Shown here: piece after piece, positions 1 to 7,734 of the stretch
How positions within the stretch are numbered: the first letter of the stretch is position 1
How the letters are laid out: every line of letters starts with the position of its first letter
Origin: Burkholderiales bacterium RIFCSPHIGHO2_12_FULL_61_11
Lineage (GTDB): Bacteria; Pseudomonadota; Gammaproteobacteria; Burkholderiales; Burkholderiaceae_C
Assembly: GCA_001770785.1 (NCBI GenBank)
Contig: MERZ01000038.1
Span: 31,402-41,624 of the forward strand
Direction of reading: 5' to 3'
DNA length: 10,223 nt
Made by a program: the position numbers and the translations under genes
The notes under the pieces: model-generated
Databases searched by the model: none
The model's input: the letters and a program-made list of their open reading frames with translations, nothing else
Told to the model about the DNA's origin: nothing

Positions 1-1
1 G

Positions 2-982
2 GGCCACACTCAGCTTACCGGAGGACCCCACGCCGAAATCATGGCATTGCGCGACGCGGTCATCCAGGGTCACTCGGTCGAAGGTGCCACCGCCTATGTC
101 ACCCTGGAGCCCTGCTCCCACCATGGCCGCACGCCGCCCTGCTGCGACGCTTTGATCGCGGCAGGCATCAAGAAGGTCGTCGCGTCCATCGCCGACCCCA
201 ACCCCCTCGTATCCGGCCAAGGCTTCGAGCGCTTGCGTGTTGCAGGCATCGAGGTCGAAGTCGGCCCCGGCGATGCCGAATCGCGCGAACTCAACATCGG
301 ATTTTTCAGCCGCATGATCCGCAAAACGCCCTGGGTCCGCATGAAAATGGCTGCCTCGCTGGATGGCACCACGGCACTGACCAATGGCCAGAGTCAGTGG
401 ATCACCTCGCCCGAAGCGCGCGCCGACGGTCATGCCTGGCGCGCGCGCGCCAGTGCCGTGCTGACGGGTATTGGCACCCTGCTCCAAGACGATCCACGGC
501 TCGACGTTCGACTGGTCGAAACACCCCATCAGCCTTACCGCATCATTGTGGACAGCCGGCTCCAGACGCCGACCAGCGCCAATATCTTCAAGGGTGGGAG
601 CCCGGTCTGGATTTACACCGCGACGCGCGATGCGGCCAGGCAAGCCGCCTTGACTGCCCTGGGCGCCACGGTGACCTTTTTGCCAGACGCCCACGGAAAA
701 GTGGATCTGGCCGCCATGATGAAAGACCTGGCGCAGCGCGAAATCAACGAGCTGCATGTCGAGGCGGGCAGCAAGCTCAATGGCTCGCTGATCCGCAGTG
801 GGCTGGTCGATGAATTTCTGATTTATCTGGCACCCAAGCTGCTGGGCCCGGGCCAGGGCATGGCTTCATTTGGGCCGCTGCAATCGCTTTCTGAGGCGAT
901 TGAACTGCAGTTCAAATCCACAGACAGCGTGGGGGTTGACTTGCGTGTCATTGCTCGGGCGGCTGGACGCGATCAGTTTTAA
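2..982 (+). CDS. ribD: RibD, bifunctional riboflavin deaminase/reductase (5' partial)
   Basis: RibD carries out two successive cytosolic steps of riboflavin synthesis: zinc-dependent deamination of the pyrimidine intermediate, then NADPH-dependent reduction of its ribosyl side chain. The frame is open to the left edge, so the ATG at 41 is internal (it lies in GGPHAEIMALRDA) and roughly 45 N-terminal residues are missing. The deaminase zinc site is visible as HAE (His at 29-31, catalytic Glu at 35-37) and PCxxxGRTPPC (Cys at 113-115 and 140-142). The RibD-typical DPNPLVSGQGF follows. The reductase domain starts near 330 with the conserved KMAASLDG, then QWITSPEAR and GIGTLLQDDPRL. Both domains look intact and the gene ends in TAA. 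It is the first of four rib genes here, separated from ribE by 81 bases. The family assignment is secure; only the start is unseen. Confidence 0.96.
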   Translation, partial: GHTQLTGGPHAEIMALRDAVIQGHSVEGATAYVTLEPCSHHGRTPPCCDALIAAGIKKVVASIADPNPLVSGQGFERLRVAGIEVEVGPGDAESRELNIGFFSRMIRKTPWVRMKMAASLDGTTALTNGQSQWITSPEARADGHAWRARASAVLTGIGTLLQDDPRLDVRLVETPHQPYRIIVDSRLQTPTSANIFKGGSPVWIYTATRDAARQAALTALGATVTFLPDAHGKVDLAAMMKDLAQREINELHVEAGSKLNGSLIRSGLVDEFLIYLAPKLLGPGQGMASFGPLQSLSEAIELQFKSTDSVGVDLRVIARAAGRDQF

Positions 983-988
983 AGGCCC

Positions 989-1014
989 AAGGCCAAACGG
1001 TCTTTTGAGGCCTT
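989..1014 (+). other. Hairpin in the ribD-ribE gap
   Basis: AAGGCC (989-994) pairs with GGCCTT (1009-1014). Inside this, AAA (995-997) can pair with TTT (1004-1006) across a two-base bulge, leaving a six-base loop. It lies seven bases after the ribD stop. No run of T follows, so it is not a standard intrinsic terminator. It could slow transcription, protect an mRNA end or have no role. The stem is seen directly; any function is a guess. Confidence 0.4.
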
Positions 1015-1048
1015 AAATCTGCTTGTCCGACGAGATGGTCCGATTCCC

Positions 1049-1057
1049 TGCGAAAAT
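1049..1057 (+). promoter_or_regulatory. Possible extended -10 element before ribE
   Basis: TGCGAAAAT lies seven bases before the ribE ATG and resembles an extended -10 (TGn plus a hexamer GAAAAT). A TTGTCC at 1023-1028 is -35-like but sits about 23 bases upstream, too far for a good sigma-70 pair. No Shine-Dalgarno sequence precedes the ribE ATG. If this is a promoter, the transcript would be nearly leaderless. This is a weak, inferred call. Confidence 0.2.
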
Positions 1058-1063
1058 AGCCGG

Positions 1064-1720
1064 ATGTTTACCGGAATCATTACCGGCTTGGGGCGCATCG
1101 TCGCCATCCATAGCCTGGGCAGCTCTTCACATCATGGCAAGCGGCTCACAATTGAGGCGCCTGCGGGTTATCTTGACGACGTGGTGCCGGGCGACAGCAT
1201 TGCACTTAACGGTGCCTGCATGACGACCACGGCGCTGGACACCGCCCACAATCAGTTTTCCGTCGACATTTCCGCCGAGTCGCTTGCCAAGACCTGCGGC
1301 CTGGCGGAGCCCGGCGTCATTAATCTGGAAAAGGCCCTGCGCGCCCATGACCGCCTGGGCGGGCATCTTGTGGCGGGCCATGTGGACGGGATTGGCCGCG
1401 TCACGCATTTCGCCCAAGTGGGCGAAAGCTGGGAGCTGCGCCTGCGCGTGCCTCACGAGCTGAGAAAATACCTGGCATACAAGGGCTCCATCACCGTCAA
1501 TGGCGTGAGCCTGACGGTGAACCGGGTCACCGACCTGCCAAACGCTGATGACGATGCTGGCAGCGAGATCAGCATCAACCTGATTCCCCACACGGTGCAA
1601 AACACGGCGCTGGGCCTGCTGACGAAGGGCTCGCAGGTCAATCTGGAAATTGACCTGATCGCGCGCTACGTCGAGCGCATGCTCCAAGACTCTCCTACAC
1701 AACCACAGGCCAACCAATGA
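1064..1720 (+). CDS. ribE: RibE, riboflavin synthase alpha chain
   Basis: Riboflavin synthase converts two molecules of 6,7-dimethyl-8-ribityllumazine into riboflavin and a pyrimidine that is recycled by RibH. The 218-residue length is slightly above the family norm of about 200-215. The protein starts with the hallmark MFTGII, whose Phe2 and Thr3 are conserved in the family. It shows the expected tandem lumazine-binding barrels. The first covers about residues 1-97 with NGACMTT near 49-55. The second covers about 98-200 with [11 protein letters not shown] at its start, [12 protein letters not shown], then [14 protein letters not shown]. The C-terminus [11 protein letters not shown] is the usual trimerisation helix. 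The ATG at 1064 is fixed by the MFTG motif, although no clear ribosome site precedes it. Its stop overlaps the next start as ATGA, suggesting translational coupling. Confidence 0.96.
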   Translation: MFTGIITGLGRIVAIHSLGSSSHHGKRLTIEAPAGYLDDVVPGDSIALNGACMTTTALDTAHNQFSVDISAESLAKTCGLAEPGVINLEKALRAHDRLGGHLVAGHVDGIGRVTHFAQVGESWELRLRVPHELRKYLAYKGSITVNGVSLTVNRVTDLPNADDDAGSEISINLIPHTVQNTALGLLTKGSQVNLEIDLIARYVERMLQDSPTQPQANQ

Positions 1721-2826
1721 CCCATGTAATTTCTCCGGTTGAAGACATCATTGCCGACATAGGCGCGGGGCGCATGGTCATCCTCGTCGATGAAGAAGAC
1801 CGCGAAAACGAAGGCGATCTGGTGCTGGCTGCCGACCATGTCACGCCCGAGGCCGTCAACTTCATGGCCCGCTTTGGCCGTGGCCTGATCTGCCTGACCC
1901 TGACACGCGAACGCTGCGAGCTGCTGCAACTGGCGCCCATGGCCGCCCGCAATGGTGCTCAGTTTTCAACGGCATTTACGGTGTCCATTGAGGCCGCAGA
2001 AGGCGTGACCACCGGCATTTCAGCCGCTGACCGCGCCCGCACCGTGCAAGCTGCCGTGGCGAAGAATGCCAAGCTCAGCGACCTGGTGCAACCCGGTCAT
2101 ATTTTTCCGCTTCAGGCAGTTGACGGCGGCGTTCTGATGCGCGCGGGCCATACCGAAGCAGGTTGCGATCTGGCGGGGCTGGCGGGCTGCACGCCGGCTG
2201 CCGTGATTTGCGAAATCATGAAAGACGACGGCACCATGGCCCGCCTGCCTGATTTGCAGGTATTTGCGGCTGAACACGGTCTGAAGATCGGAACCATTGC
2301 CGACTTGATTGAGCACCGTAGCCGCAACGAGTCGCTGATCGAGAAAATGGGCACCCGCACCCTTCAGACGGCGTTCGGTGAATTCACCGCCCACGCCTTC
2401 AGGGACAAACCCAGCCAGGGCGTGCATCTGGCGCTGGTCAAGGGGCAATGGTCGGCTGATGAGACCGTGGCGGTGCGCGTTCACGAGCCTTTGTCGGTGC
2501 TGGACTTGCTTGAAACCGGCCGCTCCATGCATTCCTGGAGCCTGGACCAGAGCTTGCAGCACATCGCCGATGAAGGCCGGGGCGTGGCCGTGCTGCTGAA
2601 CTGCGGCGAAAGCGCAGCGCAGTTGCTGGCGCAGTTTGAAGGCACGGCACGCGCCGCCCAGGCACCTGAGCGCGGCCGCATGGACTTGCGCACTTACGGC
2701 ATTGGCGCGCAAATTTTGCGTGAATGTGGCGTGCACAAAATGAACCTGATGGGCCCGCCACGCCGCATGCCCAGCATGACCGGCTACGACCTCGAAATCG
2801 TTGGCTACATCTCAAAAACAAAATAA
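1717..2826 (+). CDS. ribB: RibB (RibBX-type): DHBP synthase fused to a degenerate GTP cyclohydrolase II-like domain
   Basis: The N-terminal half (about residues 1-205) is 3,4-dihydroxy-2-butanone-4-phosphate synthase, which makes the four-carbon unit of lumazine from ribulose 5-phosphate. Its signature [10 protein letters not shown] is at residues 25-34, TGISAADR at 99-106 and [16 protein letters not shown] at 142-157; all look functional. The C-terminal half (about 210-369) aligns by eye to GTP cyclohydrolase II through [11 protein letters not shown] and the following segment. It lacks the GCHII zinc motif (C-x-TGD...RCDCG) and the HRQEGR/GL catalytic stretch; the corresponding region reads [19 protein letters not shown] and [12 protein letters not shown]. 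It is therefore best called a monofunctional RibB of the RibBX kind known in Proteobacteria, not a working RibBA. The start overlaps the ribE stop (ATGA), and ribH follows after 21 bases. Confidence 0.94.
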   Translation: MTHVISPVEDIIADIGAGRMVILVDEEDRENEGDLVLAADHVTPEAVNFMARFGRGLICLTLTRERCELLQLAPMAARNGAQFSTAFTVSIEAAEGVTTGISAADRARTVQAAVAKNAKLSDLVQPGHIFPLQAVDGGVLMRAGHTEAGCDLAGLAGCTPAAVICEIMKDDGTMARLPDLQVFAAEHGLKIGTIADLIEHRSRNESLIEKMGTRTLQTAFGEFTAHAFRDKPSQGVHLALVKGQWSADETVAVRVHEPLSVLDLLETGRSMHSWSLDQSLQHIADEGRGVAVLLNCGESAAQLLAQFEGTARAAQAPERGRMDLRTYGIGAQILRECGVHKMNLMGPPRRMPSMTGYDLEIVGYISKTK

Positions 2827-2833
2827 TCAAAGC

Positions 2834-2840
2834 AAAAGGA
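2834..2840 (+). promoter_or_regulatory. Ribosome binding site for ribH (GTG start)
   Basis: AAAAGGA ends seven bases before the GTG at 2848. It is the strongest Shine-Dalgarno sequence among the rib genes in the window and supports the non-ATG start. It fits high translation of ribH, whose product is needed in large assemblies. Confidence 0.7.
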
Positions 2841-2847
2841 ATTCATT

Positions 2848-3312
2848 GTGTTTGGTGCAGAAAAAGGTTCAGCCGACAGGCTTGACGGCAAAAAACTTTC
2901 CGTTGGCATGGTGCAGTCGCGCTTTAACGAGAGCGTGACCAACGCCCTGGCCCAAGCCTGCCTGCAGGAGCTCGCGGCACTGGGCGTGGAAGAAAAAAAT
3001 GTCACGCACGTCAAGGTGCCCGGCGCACTGGAAATCCCCTGCGCGCTGCAAGCTCTGGCGGAAAGCGACAAGTACGATGCCCTGGTGGCGCTGGGCTGCA
3101 TTATTCGCGGTGAAACCTATCACTTCGAACTGGTGGCCAATGAAAGCGGCTCGGCCGTCACGCGCCTGGCGCTTGACTACCAGTTGCCGATTGCGAACGC
3201 GATACTGACCACCGAAAACCTCGCGCAGGCGCAGCTGCGTCAGGAAGAAAAAGGACGCGATGCCGCGCGCGTGGCCGTCGAGATGGCCAATTTGCTCAAT
3301 GAACTTTCCTGA
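2848..3312 (+). CDS. ribH: RibH, 6,7-dimethyl-8-ribityllumazine synthase
   Basis: RibH condenses DHBP (from RibB) with the pyrimidine made by RibD to give the substrate of RibE. The 154-residue protein has the usual length and all the usual motifs: RFNE at 25-28, the substrate-binding VPGALEIP at 57-64, [12 protein letters not shown] at 83-94 with the general acid/base His at 92, NES at 98-100, and [11 protein letters not shown]. The family typically forms pentamers or icosahedral capsids. The region after the Arg in [14 protein letters not shown] is slightly unlike the more common NKGxEAA but keeps KG and AA. The start is GTG, chosen for the strong upstream AAAAGGA and the matching N-terminal length. 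nusB follows after 39 bases, a classic pairing in Proteobacteria. Confidence 0.97.
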   Translation: MFGAEKGSADRLDGKKLSVGMVQSRFNESVTNALAQACLQELAALGVEEKNVTHVKVPGALEIPCALQALAESDKYDALVALGCIIRGETYHFELVANESGSAVTRLALDYQLPIANAILTTENLAQAQLRQEEKGRDAARVAVEMANLLNELS

Positions 3313-3351
3313 GCCCCCTGCTCCCAAAATCACTCACTTAACAGGCGCCGC

Positions 3352-3909
3352 ATGGCTGAACCCCTCCTCAAACCCAAACGCGCCCCGCAAACCCGCACGG
3401 GCCTGACCGACACGGGCGTAAAAAAAGCGGCCGACAAATCAGCGCGCACCCGTGCCCGTGAATTCGCCCTGCAAGCGCTGTACCAGCACCTGGTGGGCCG
3501 CAATGAGGCTGATTCGATTGACGCCTTCACCCGCGACCTGGTGGGTTTTCACAAGGCGGACTCGGCCCACTACGATGCGCTGCTGCACGGCTGCATCGAG
3601 GGTGCGCAGGCGCTTGACGCGGCCATCGTGCCTTTGCTGGACCGGCCCCTGGCAGAGATTTCGCCGGTCGAGCACGCGGTGCTGTGGATAGGCGCTTACG
3701 AATTCAGCCATTGCCCGGACGTGCCCTGGCGCGTTGTCATCAACGAATGCATTGAGCTGGCCAAAGCCTTTGGCGGAACCGACGGCCATAAATACGTCAA
3801 CGGTGTCTTGCACAAACTGGCGCCCTCGCTGCGCACCGCGGAAGTTGCCGCCGACCAGGCCAGGGAAGTGCACGCCGCCGAGCCCGAAATCAAGAAAGGT
3901 TCTCATTGA
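3352..3909 (+). CDS. nusB: NusB, transcription antitermination factor
   Basis: NusB works with NusE (S10) at boxA RNA to promote antitermination, mainly in rRNA operons. The core is recognisable from [12 protein letters not shown] (about residues 34-45) through [17 protein letters not shown] to the highly conserved C-terminal stretch [27 protein letters not shown]. The protein is 185 residues against about 139 in E. coli. The surplus is a basic, proline- and lysine-rich N-terminal tail of about 30 residues and an acidic-then-basic C-terminal tail of about 20; both look disordered. The ATG at 3352 has a modest AGG six bases upstream. A start further inside would cut the first helix only if placed after residue 33, so part of the tail is optional. 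The stop overlaps the following TTG start by four bases (TTGA). Confidence 0.95.
   Translation: MAEPLLKPKRAPQTRTGLTDTGVKKAADKSARTRAREFALQALYQHLVGRNEADSIDAFTRDLVGFHKADSAHYDALLHGCIEGAQALDAAIVPLLDRPLAEISPVEHAVLWIGAYEFSHCPDVPWRVVINECIELAKAFGGTDGHKYVNGVLHKLAPSLRTAEVAADQAREVHAAEPEIKKGSH
3895..3899 (+). promoter_or_regulatory. Ribosome binding site supporting the TTG start at 3906
   Basis: AAAGG inside the last codons of nusB lies six bases before the TTG at 3906. Together with the TTGA overlap it decides the aminotransferase start and points to coupled translation. Confidence 0.6.
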
Positions 3910-5102
3910 AGATAGCCCAACGGGCTCAGCGGATTGAGCCGTTTTATGTCATGGAGGTGGCCAAGGCCGCCTCGGCCATGGCGCGGGAACTGGCGCAGAC
4001 CGCCTCGCCCATGATCTTTCTGAATATCGGCGAACCCGACTTCACCGCCCCGCCACTGGTGCAGCAAGCCGCCAGCCGCGCCATCGCGCAAGGCAACACG
4101 CAATACACCCAGGCCACCGGTCTGCCGGCATTGCGCGAATGCATCAGCCAGTGGTATGCCTCGCGCTTTGGCGCGCAGGTGCAATCCAGCCGCATCATCA
4201 TCACGGCTGGGGCGTCTGGCGCGCTGCAGCTTGCCTGCCTGGCCTTGATCGAGGCCGGTGACGAAATCTTGATGCCTGACCCGAGCTATCCGTGCAACCG
4301 GCATTTTGTGAGCGCCGCCGAAGGCACTGCGGTACTGATTCCGACCACACCCGACGAGCGTTTTCAGCTCACCAAAGACAAAGTCCAAGCGGCATGGAAT
4401 CCCAAAACGCGCGGGGTGCTGCTAGCGTCGCCGTCCAACCCCACGGGCACCTCCATCGCGCCTGAGGAGCTGCAACGGATTCACGAATTCGTACGCAGCC
4501 AGGGCGGCATCACGCTGATCGATGAAATTTATCTGGGTCTGAGCTATGAAGAGCATTTTGGGCACTCGGCGCTGGCCATGCCGGGCGAGCTGGGCCAGAG
4601 CGTGATCAGCATCAACAGCTTCAGCAAGTACTTCAGCATGACGGGCTGGCGGCTGGGCTGGCTGGTCGTGCCCGAAGCGCTGGTGCCGGTGATTGAGCGG
4701 ATTGCGCAAAACCTGTTTATCTGCGCCAGCACGGTGTCGCAGCACGCCGCGCTGGCCTGCTTTGAGGCGGACAGCCTGCAGGAATACGAGCGCCGCCGCG
4801 CCGAGTTCAAGGCACGCCGCGACTACTTCATTCCGGAGCTCAACCGCCTGGGCCTGAACGTGCCGGTCATGCCCGATGGCGCGTTTTACGCCTATGCCGA
4901 CTGCACCCAGGCTGCCGCGCGTTTGGGCGTCAGCGGCAGCTGGGACTTTGCCTTTGAACTGATGCAGCGGGCTCATCTGGCCGTCACACCGGGCCGCGAT
5001 TTCGGTCAGGCCGCGCCGGAAAGATTCGTGCGTTTTTCCACCGCCAGCTCCATGGCGCATTTGCAGGAAGCCGTGGCGCGGCTGGAGTCTGTACTTGGCT
5101 AA
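3906..5102 (+). CDS. PLP-dependent aminotransferase, class I/II (fold type I), substrate unknown
   Basis: This 398-residue cytosolic enzyme belongs to the aspartate aminotransferase superfamily, which moves amino groups between amino acids and 2-oxo acids through pyridoxal phosphate. The set of landmarks is complete: GEPDF at 42-46, [11 protein letters not shown], the phosphate-site [28 protein letters not shown] with Asn178, DEIYLG with Asp206 and Tyr209, the Schiff-base lysine Lys241 in [15 protein letters not shown], and the carboxylate-binding Arg376 in RFSTASS. The start is TTG at 3906, supported by AAAGG six bases upstream and by the conserved pattern RxxRIxPFxVM just after it; the next ATG (3951) would remove that pattern. 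It overlaps nusB by four bases and ybgC by eight. Its substrate cannot be read from the sequence, and none of its neighbours needs a transaminase. Confidence 0.9.
   Translation: MKIAQRAQRIEPFYVMEVAKAASAMARELAQTASPMIFLNIGEPDFTAPPLVQQAASRAIAQGNTQYTQATGLPALRECISQWYASRFGAQVQSSRIIITAGASGALQLACLALIEAGDEILMPDPSYPCNRHFVSAAEGTAVLIPTTPDERFQLTKDKVQAAWNPKTRGVLLASPSNPTGTSIAPEELQRIHEFVRSQGGITLIDEIYLGLSYEEHFGHSALAMPGELGQSVISINSFSKYFSMTGWRLGWLVVPEALVPVIERIAQNLFICASTVSQHAALACFEADSLQEYERRRAEFKARRDYFIPELNRLGLNVPVMPDGAFYAYADCTQAAARLGVSGSWDFAFELMQRAHLAVTPGRDFGQAAPERFVRFSTASSMAHLQEAVARLESVLG
5084..5087 (+). promoter_or_regulatory. Ribosome binding site supporting the TTG start at 5095
   Basis: GGAG lies seven bases before the TTG at 5095, inside the end of the aminotransferase gene. 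The alternative GTG at 5146 has no comparable site, so the upstream TTG is preferred. Confidence 0.55.
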
Positions 5103-5571
5103 CCCGGCTACCAAAGCACCAGCCGCCGCGGACAAAGCGGCAAGCGTGGAGGCGATATTCCAGTGGCCCATTCGCATCTACTGGGAAGACACCGATGCGG
5201 GCGGCATTGTTTTTTACGCCAACTACCTGAAATTCTTTGAACGTTCACGCACGGAGTGGCTCAGATCACTGGGCATTGAGCAACAGCGTTTGAAGGACAG
5301 TTCCGGTTGCATTTTTGTGGTGACCGACACCCACCTTCGCTACCATCGACCGGCCCGCCTTGACGATGAACTGATTGTTACCGCGAGCATTGTCGAAATG
5401 GGCCGCGCATCCATGATAATCAAGCAGCAGACGCTATTAAAAACAGAGCACACGGGGGCTCGATCGGCACCCCTACTCTGCGAAGGCACGATTCGGATTG
5501 GCTGGGTCAATGCCACCAGCTTCCAGCCCACCCGCATGCCGACCTCGCTTTATGCCTGCTTTCCTTCTTGA
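5095..5571 (+). CDS. ybgC: YbgC, Tol-Pal-associated acyl-CoA thioesterase
   Basis: YbgC is a hot-dog fold thioesterase of the 4-hydroxybenzoyl-CoA thioesterase family. It is usually encoded immediately before tolQ, and in E. coli it hydrolyses acyl-CoAs and associates with phospholipid-synthesis proteins. The diagnostic block YWEDTDAGGIVFYANYLKFF spans about residues 29-48, with the catalytic Asp (E. coli Asp18) at 34. RYHRPARLDDEL matches the next conserved part. The protein is 158 residues against about 134 in E. coli, mostly from an Ala/Lys-rich N-terminal tail of 16 residues and a small insertion near TEHTGARSAP. The TTG start at 5095 has GGAG in good position and overlaps the aminotransferase by eight bases. 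A GTG at 5146 would give a family-typical length and cannot be excluded. tolQ follows 29 bases downstream. Confidence 0.92.
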   Translation: MANPATKAPAAADKAASVEAIFQWPIRIYWEDTDAGGIVFYANYLKFFERSRTEWLRSLGIEQQRLKDSSGCIFVVTDTHLRYHRPARLDDELIVTASIVEMGRASMIIKQQTLLKTEHTGARSAPLLCEGTIRIGWVNATSFQPTRMPTSLYACFPS

Positions 5572-5600
5572 CAGCTTAAAAAATTAGCCAAAGCTTCAAC

Positions 5601-6293
<693 letters not shown>

Positions 6294-6296
6294 GCC

Positions 6297-6731
6297 ATGC
6301 CAGCCATCAATCCGCGCGGCCGGGGCCGCCGCAATATCAATGAAATCAACATGGTGCCGTTTATCGACGTGATGCTGGTGCTGCTCATCATCTTCATGGT
6401 GACGGCGCCGCTGATTACGCCCAGCATGATTGCCCTGCCCCGGGTCGGCAAGGCACCGAGCCAACCGAAAAATCCGGTGCAGATCATGATCAACAAGGAC
6501 GAAACCGTTCAAATCAAAATCAAGGCCGATGCCGTTCCGAGCAATGTGCGCAATGTAGCGGCCGACATCGTGAAGAGGGAGCCCGCCGTGAAAGCCGCCG
6601 GGGCCGAGGCGGTGCCGGTGGTCATCAGCGCCGACAAGGCGATCAAATACGAAACCGTGGTCCAGGTCATGGACACCCTGCAAAAAGCCGGTGTCTCGCG
6701 CGTTGGCCTGTCGGTGCAAACGGGCAAGTGA
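6297..6731 (+). CDS. tolR: TolR, inner-membrane motor subunit
   Basis: TolR is the ExbD-family partner of TolQ: a short cytoplasmic N-terminus, one membrane helix and a periplasmic domain that can bind peptidoglycan. The 144-residue protein has the family start NEINMVPFIDVMLVLLIIFMV, with the essential proton-carrying Asp at residue 24 (E. coli Asp23) and the helix at about 20-40. The periplasmic part (about 60-140) contains the usual VVISADKAIKYETVVQVMDTLQKAGV, and the end GLSVQ is also typical. The gene is separated from tolQ by three bases and overlaps tolA by three bases in GTGA. All key residues are present, so the motor should work. Confidence 0.97.
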   Translation: MPAINPRGRGRRNINEINMVPFIDVMLVLLIIFMVTAPLITPSMIALPRVGKAPSQPKNPVQIMINKDETVQIKIKADAVPSNVRNVAADIVKREPAVKAAGAEAVPVVISADKAIKYETVVQVMDTLQKAGVSRVGLSVQTGK

Positions 6732-7693
6732 GCCAACGGCTGCACGGCAACATGCCCAGCAATACAGAGCGCCTCGACTTTGGCCCGCCTCGCGACAAAG
6801 GTTCGCTGCGCGCTTATGGGCTGGCATTGCTGGTTCATGTCCTGCTCATCGCCGCATTGACCTGGGGCGTCAACTGGAAACGCAGCGACCAGGCGGTTTC
6901 CTTTGAAGCCGAGTTGTGGTCCAGCGTGCCCCAGGAGGCTGCGCCCAAACTGATCAAGACAGCTCCTTTGCCGCCGCCTCCACCACCGCCGCCTCCAGCC
7001 AAAGCGCCCGAAGTCAAGGTGACGCCGCCGCTGCCCGACGTGGACATTGCGCTGGAGCAGGAGAAAAAGCGCAAGCTGCTGCAGGCGCAAAAAGACGCTG
7101 AGACCCAGCAAGCCCTGAAGGCCGAGCAGGCGGCGGAGAAGCTCAAAGCCGAGCTTCAGGCCAAAAGAGACAAAGAGAAGGAAAAAGAGAAGGAAAAAGC
7201 GCAGCAGGCCAGGGAAGAGTTGGCCAAGCGCAAAGCTGCTGAAGAAGCCAAAAAGGAAGCGGCGATAGAGGCGAAAAAGCAGGAAGTCAAAGACCAGGAA
7301 AAACAAAAGCTGGCAGCGGCCGCAGCAGAGCAGCGTCATCAGGCAGCAATCAACCGCATCATGGGCCAGGCCGGCGCCACGGGCGGCGCCGATGCCAGGG
7401 GCTCGGCCCAAAAGTCCAGTGGGCCATCGGCCGGCTACGGCGGAAAAGTCAGGGCCGCGGTGAAACCCAATGTGGTGTTCACCGACGACATTGCCGGCAA
7501 CCCGACGGCCGAAATTGAAGTGCGCACCACGCTCGATGGCAGCATCATCAGCCAACGCCTCGTCAAATCAAGCGGCAACAAGGCCTGGGATGACGCGGCG
7601 ATCAAGGCCGTGATTCGCACCGGCACGCTGCCGCGTGACGTCGATGGCCGCGTGCCGGTGCCCATGATCCTGGAAATGCGGCCGAAGGACTGA
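6728..7693 (+). CDS. tolA: TolA, periplasm-spanning energy transducer
   Basis: TolA links the TolQR motor to TolB/Pal across the periplasm. Domains in order are a cytoplasmic tail (about residues 1-28), one membrane helix (about 29-48), a linker, nine consecutive prolines (82-90), a long Ala/Lys/Glu-rich coiled coil (about 105-205), a Gly/Ser-rich hinge (about 213-238), and a C-terminal TonB/TolA-like domain (about 240-321; KPNVVFTD, AEIEVRTTLDGSI, WDDAAIKAVIRTGTLPRD). In E. coli the helix contacts TolQR through SxxxH. Here His37 is kept but the serine position is Ala33. The start is taken as GTG at 6728, overlapping the tolR stop as GTGA; ATG at 6752 is an alternative, and neither has a clear ribosome site. 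The gene is followed by an intergenic repeat and convergent dnaE, not by tolB. Confidence 0.94.
   Translation: MSQRLHGNMPSNTERLDFGPPRDKGSLRAYGLALLVHVLLIAALTWGVNWKRSDQAVSFEAELWSSVPQEAAPKLIKTAPLPPPPPPPPPAKAPEVKVTPPLPDVDIALEQEKKRKLLQAQKDAETQQALKAEQAAEKLKAELQAKRDKEKEKEKEKAQQAREELAKRKAAEEAKKEAAIEAKKQEVKDQEKQKLAAAAAEQRHQAAINRIMGQAGATGGADARGSAQKSSGPSAGYGGKVRAAVKPNVVFTDDIAGNPTAEIEVRTTLDGSIISQRLVKSSGNKAWDDAAIKAVIRTGTLPRDVDGRVPVPMILEMRPKD
7172..7199 (+). repeat. 12-base tandem repeat inside tolA
   Basis: AAAGAGAAGGAA occurs twice without a gap (7172-7183 and 7184-7195), followed by a partial third copy (AAAG, 7196-7199). It is in frame with tolA and encodes alternating Lys and Glu within the coiled coil. 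A gain or loss of one unit would change the stalk by four residues without a frameshift. Confidence 0.8.
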
Positions 7694-7698
7694 AGCAG

Positions 7699-7734
7699 GC
7701 AGCGCCGGGCAAGGCCCAGTCTGCTACTCTTTTT
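7699..7734 (+). terminator. Possible weak terminator after tolA
   Basis: GCAG (7699-7702) can pair with CTGC (7721-7724) and GGGC (7707-7710) with GCCC (7714-7717) across a three-base loop, with an internal bulge between. The sequence then reads TACTCTTTTT to 7734. The hairpin is imperfect and the T-run starts several bases after it, so termination may be leaky. The position, six bases after the tolA stop and before convergent dnaE, fits. Confidence 0.35.

Noticed and set aside
41..43. ATG at 41 as the true start of ribD
   Set aside because: The frame continues upstream to base 2 and encodes the conserved zinc-site GGPHAE, so this Met is internal and the gene is cut by the window edge.
983..1063. 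FMN riboswitch upstream of ribE
   Set aside because: The gap is only 81 bases and lacks the conserved RFN helices and motifs. It holds one simple hairpin.
1717..2826. Functional bifunctional RibBA
   Set aside because: The C-terminal zinc-binding cysteines and catalytic arginine motif of GTP cyclohydrolase II are absent, so only the DHBP synthase activity is supported.
6509..7555. Minus-strand open frame of 348 codons opposite tolA with Leu/Phe-rich segments resembling membrane helices
   Set aside because: The Phe/Leu tracts are the complement of the Lys/Glu-rich coiled coil of TolA. No ribosome site or family is seen.
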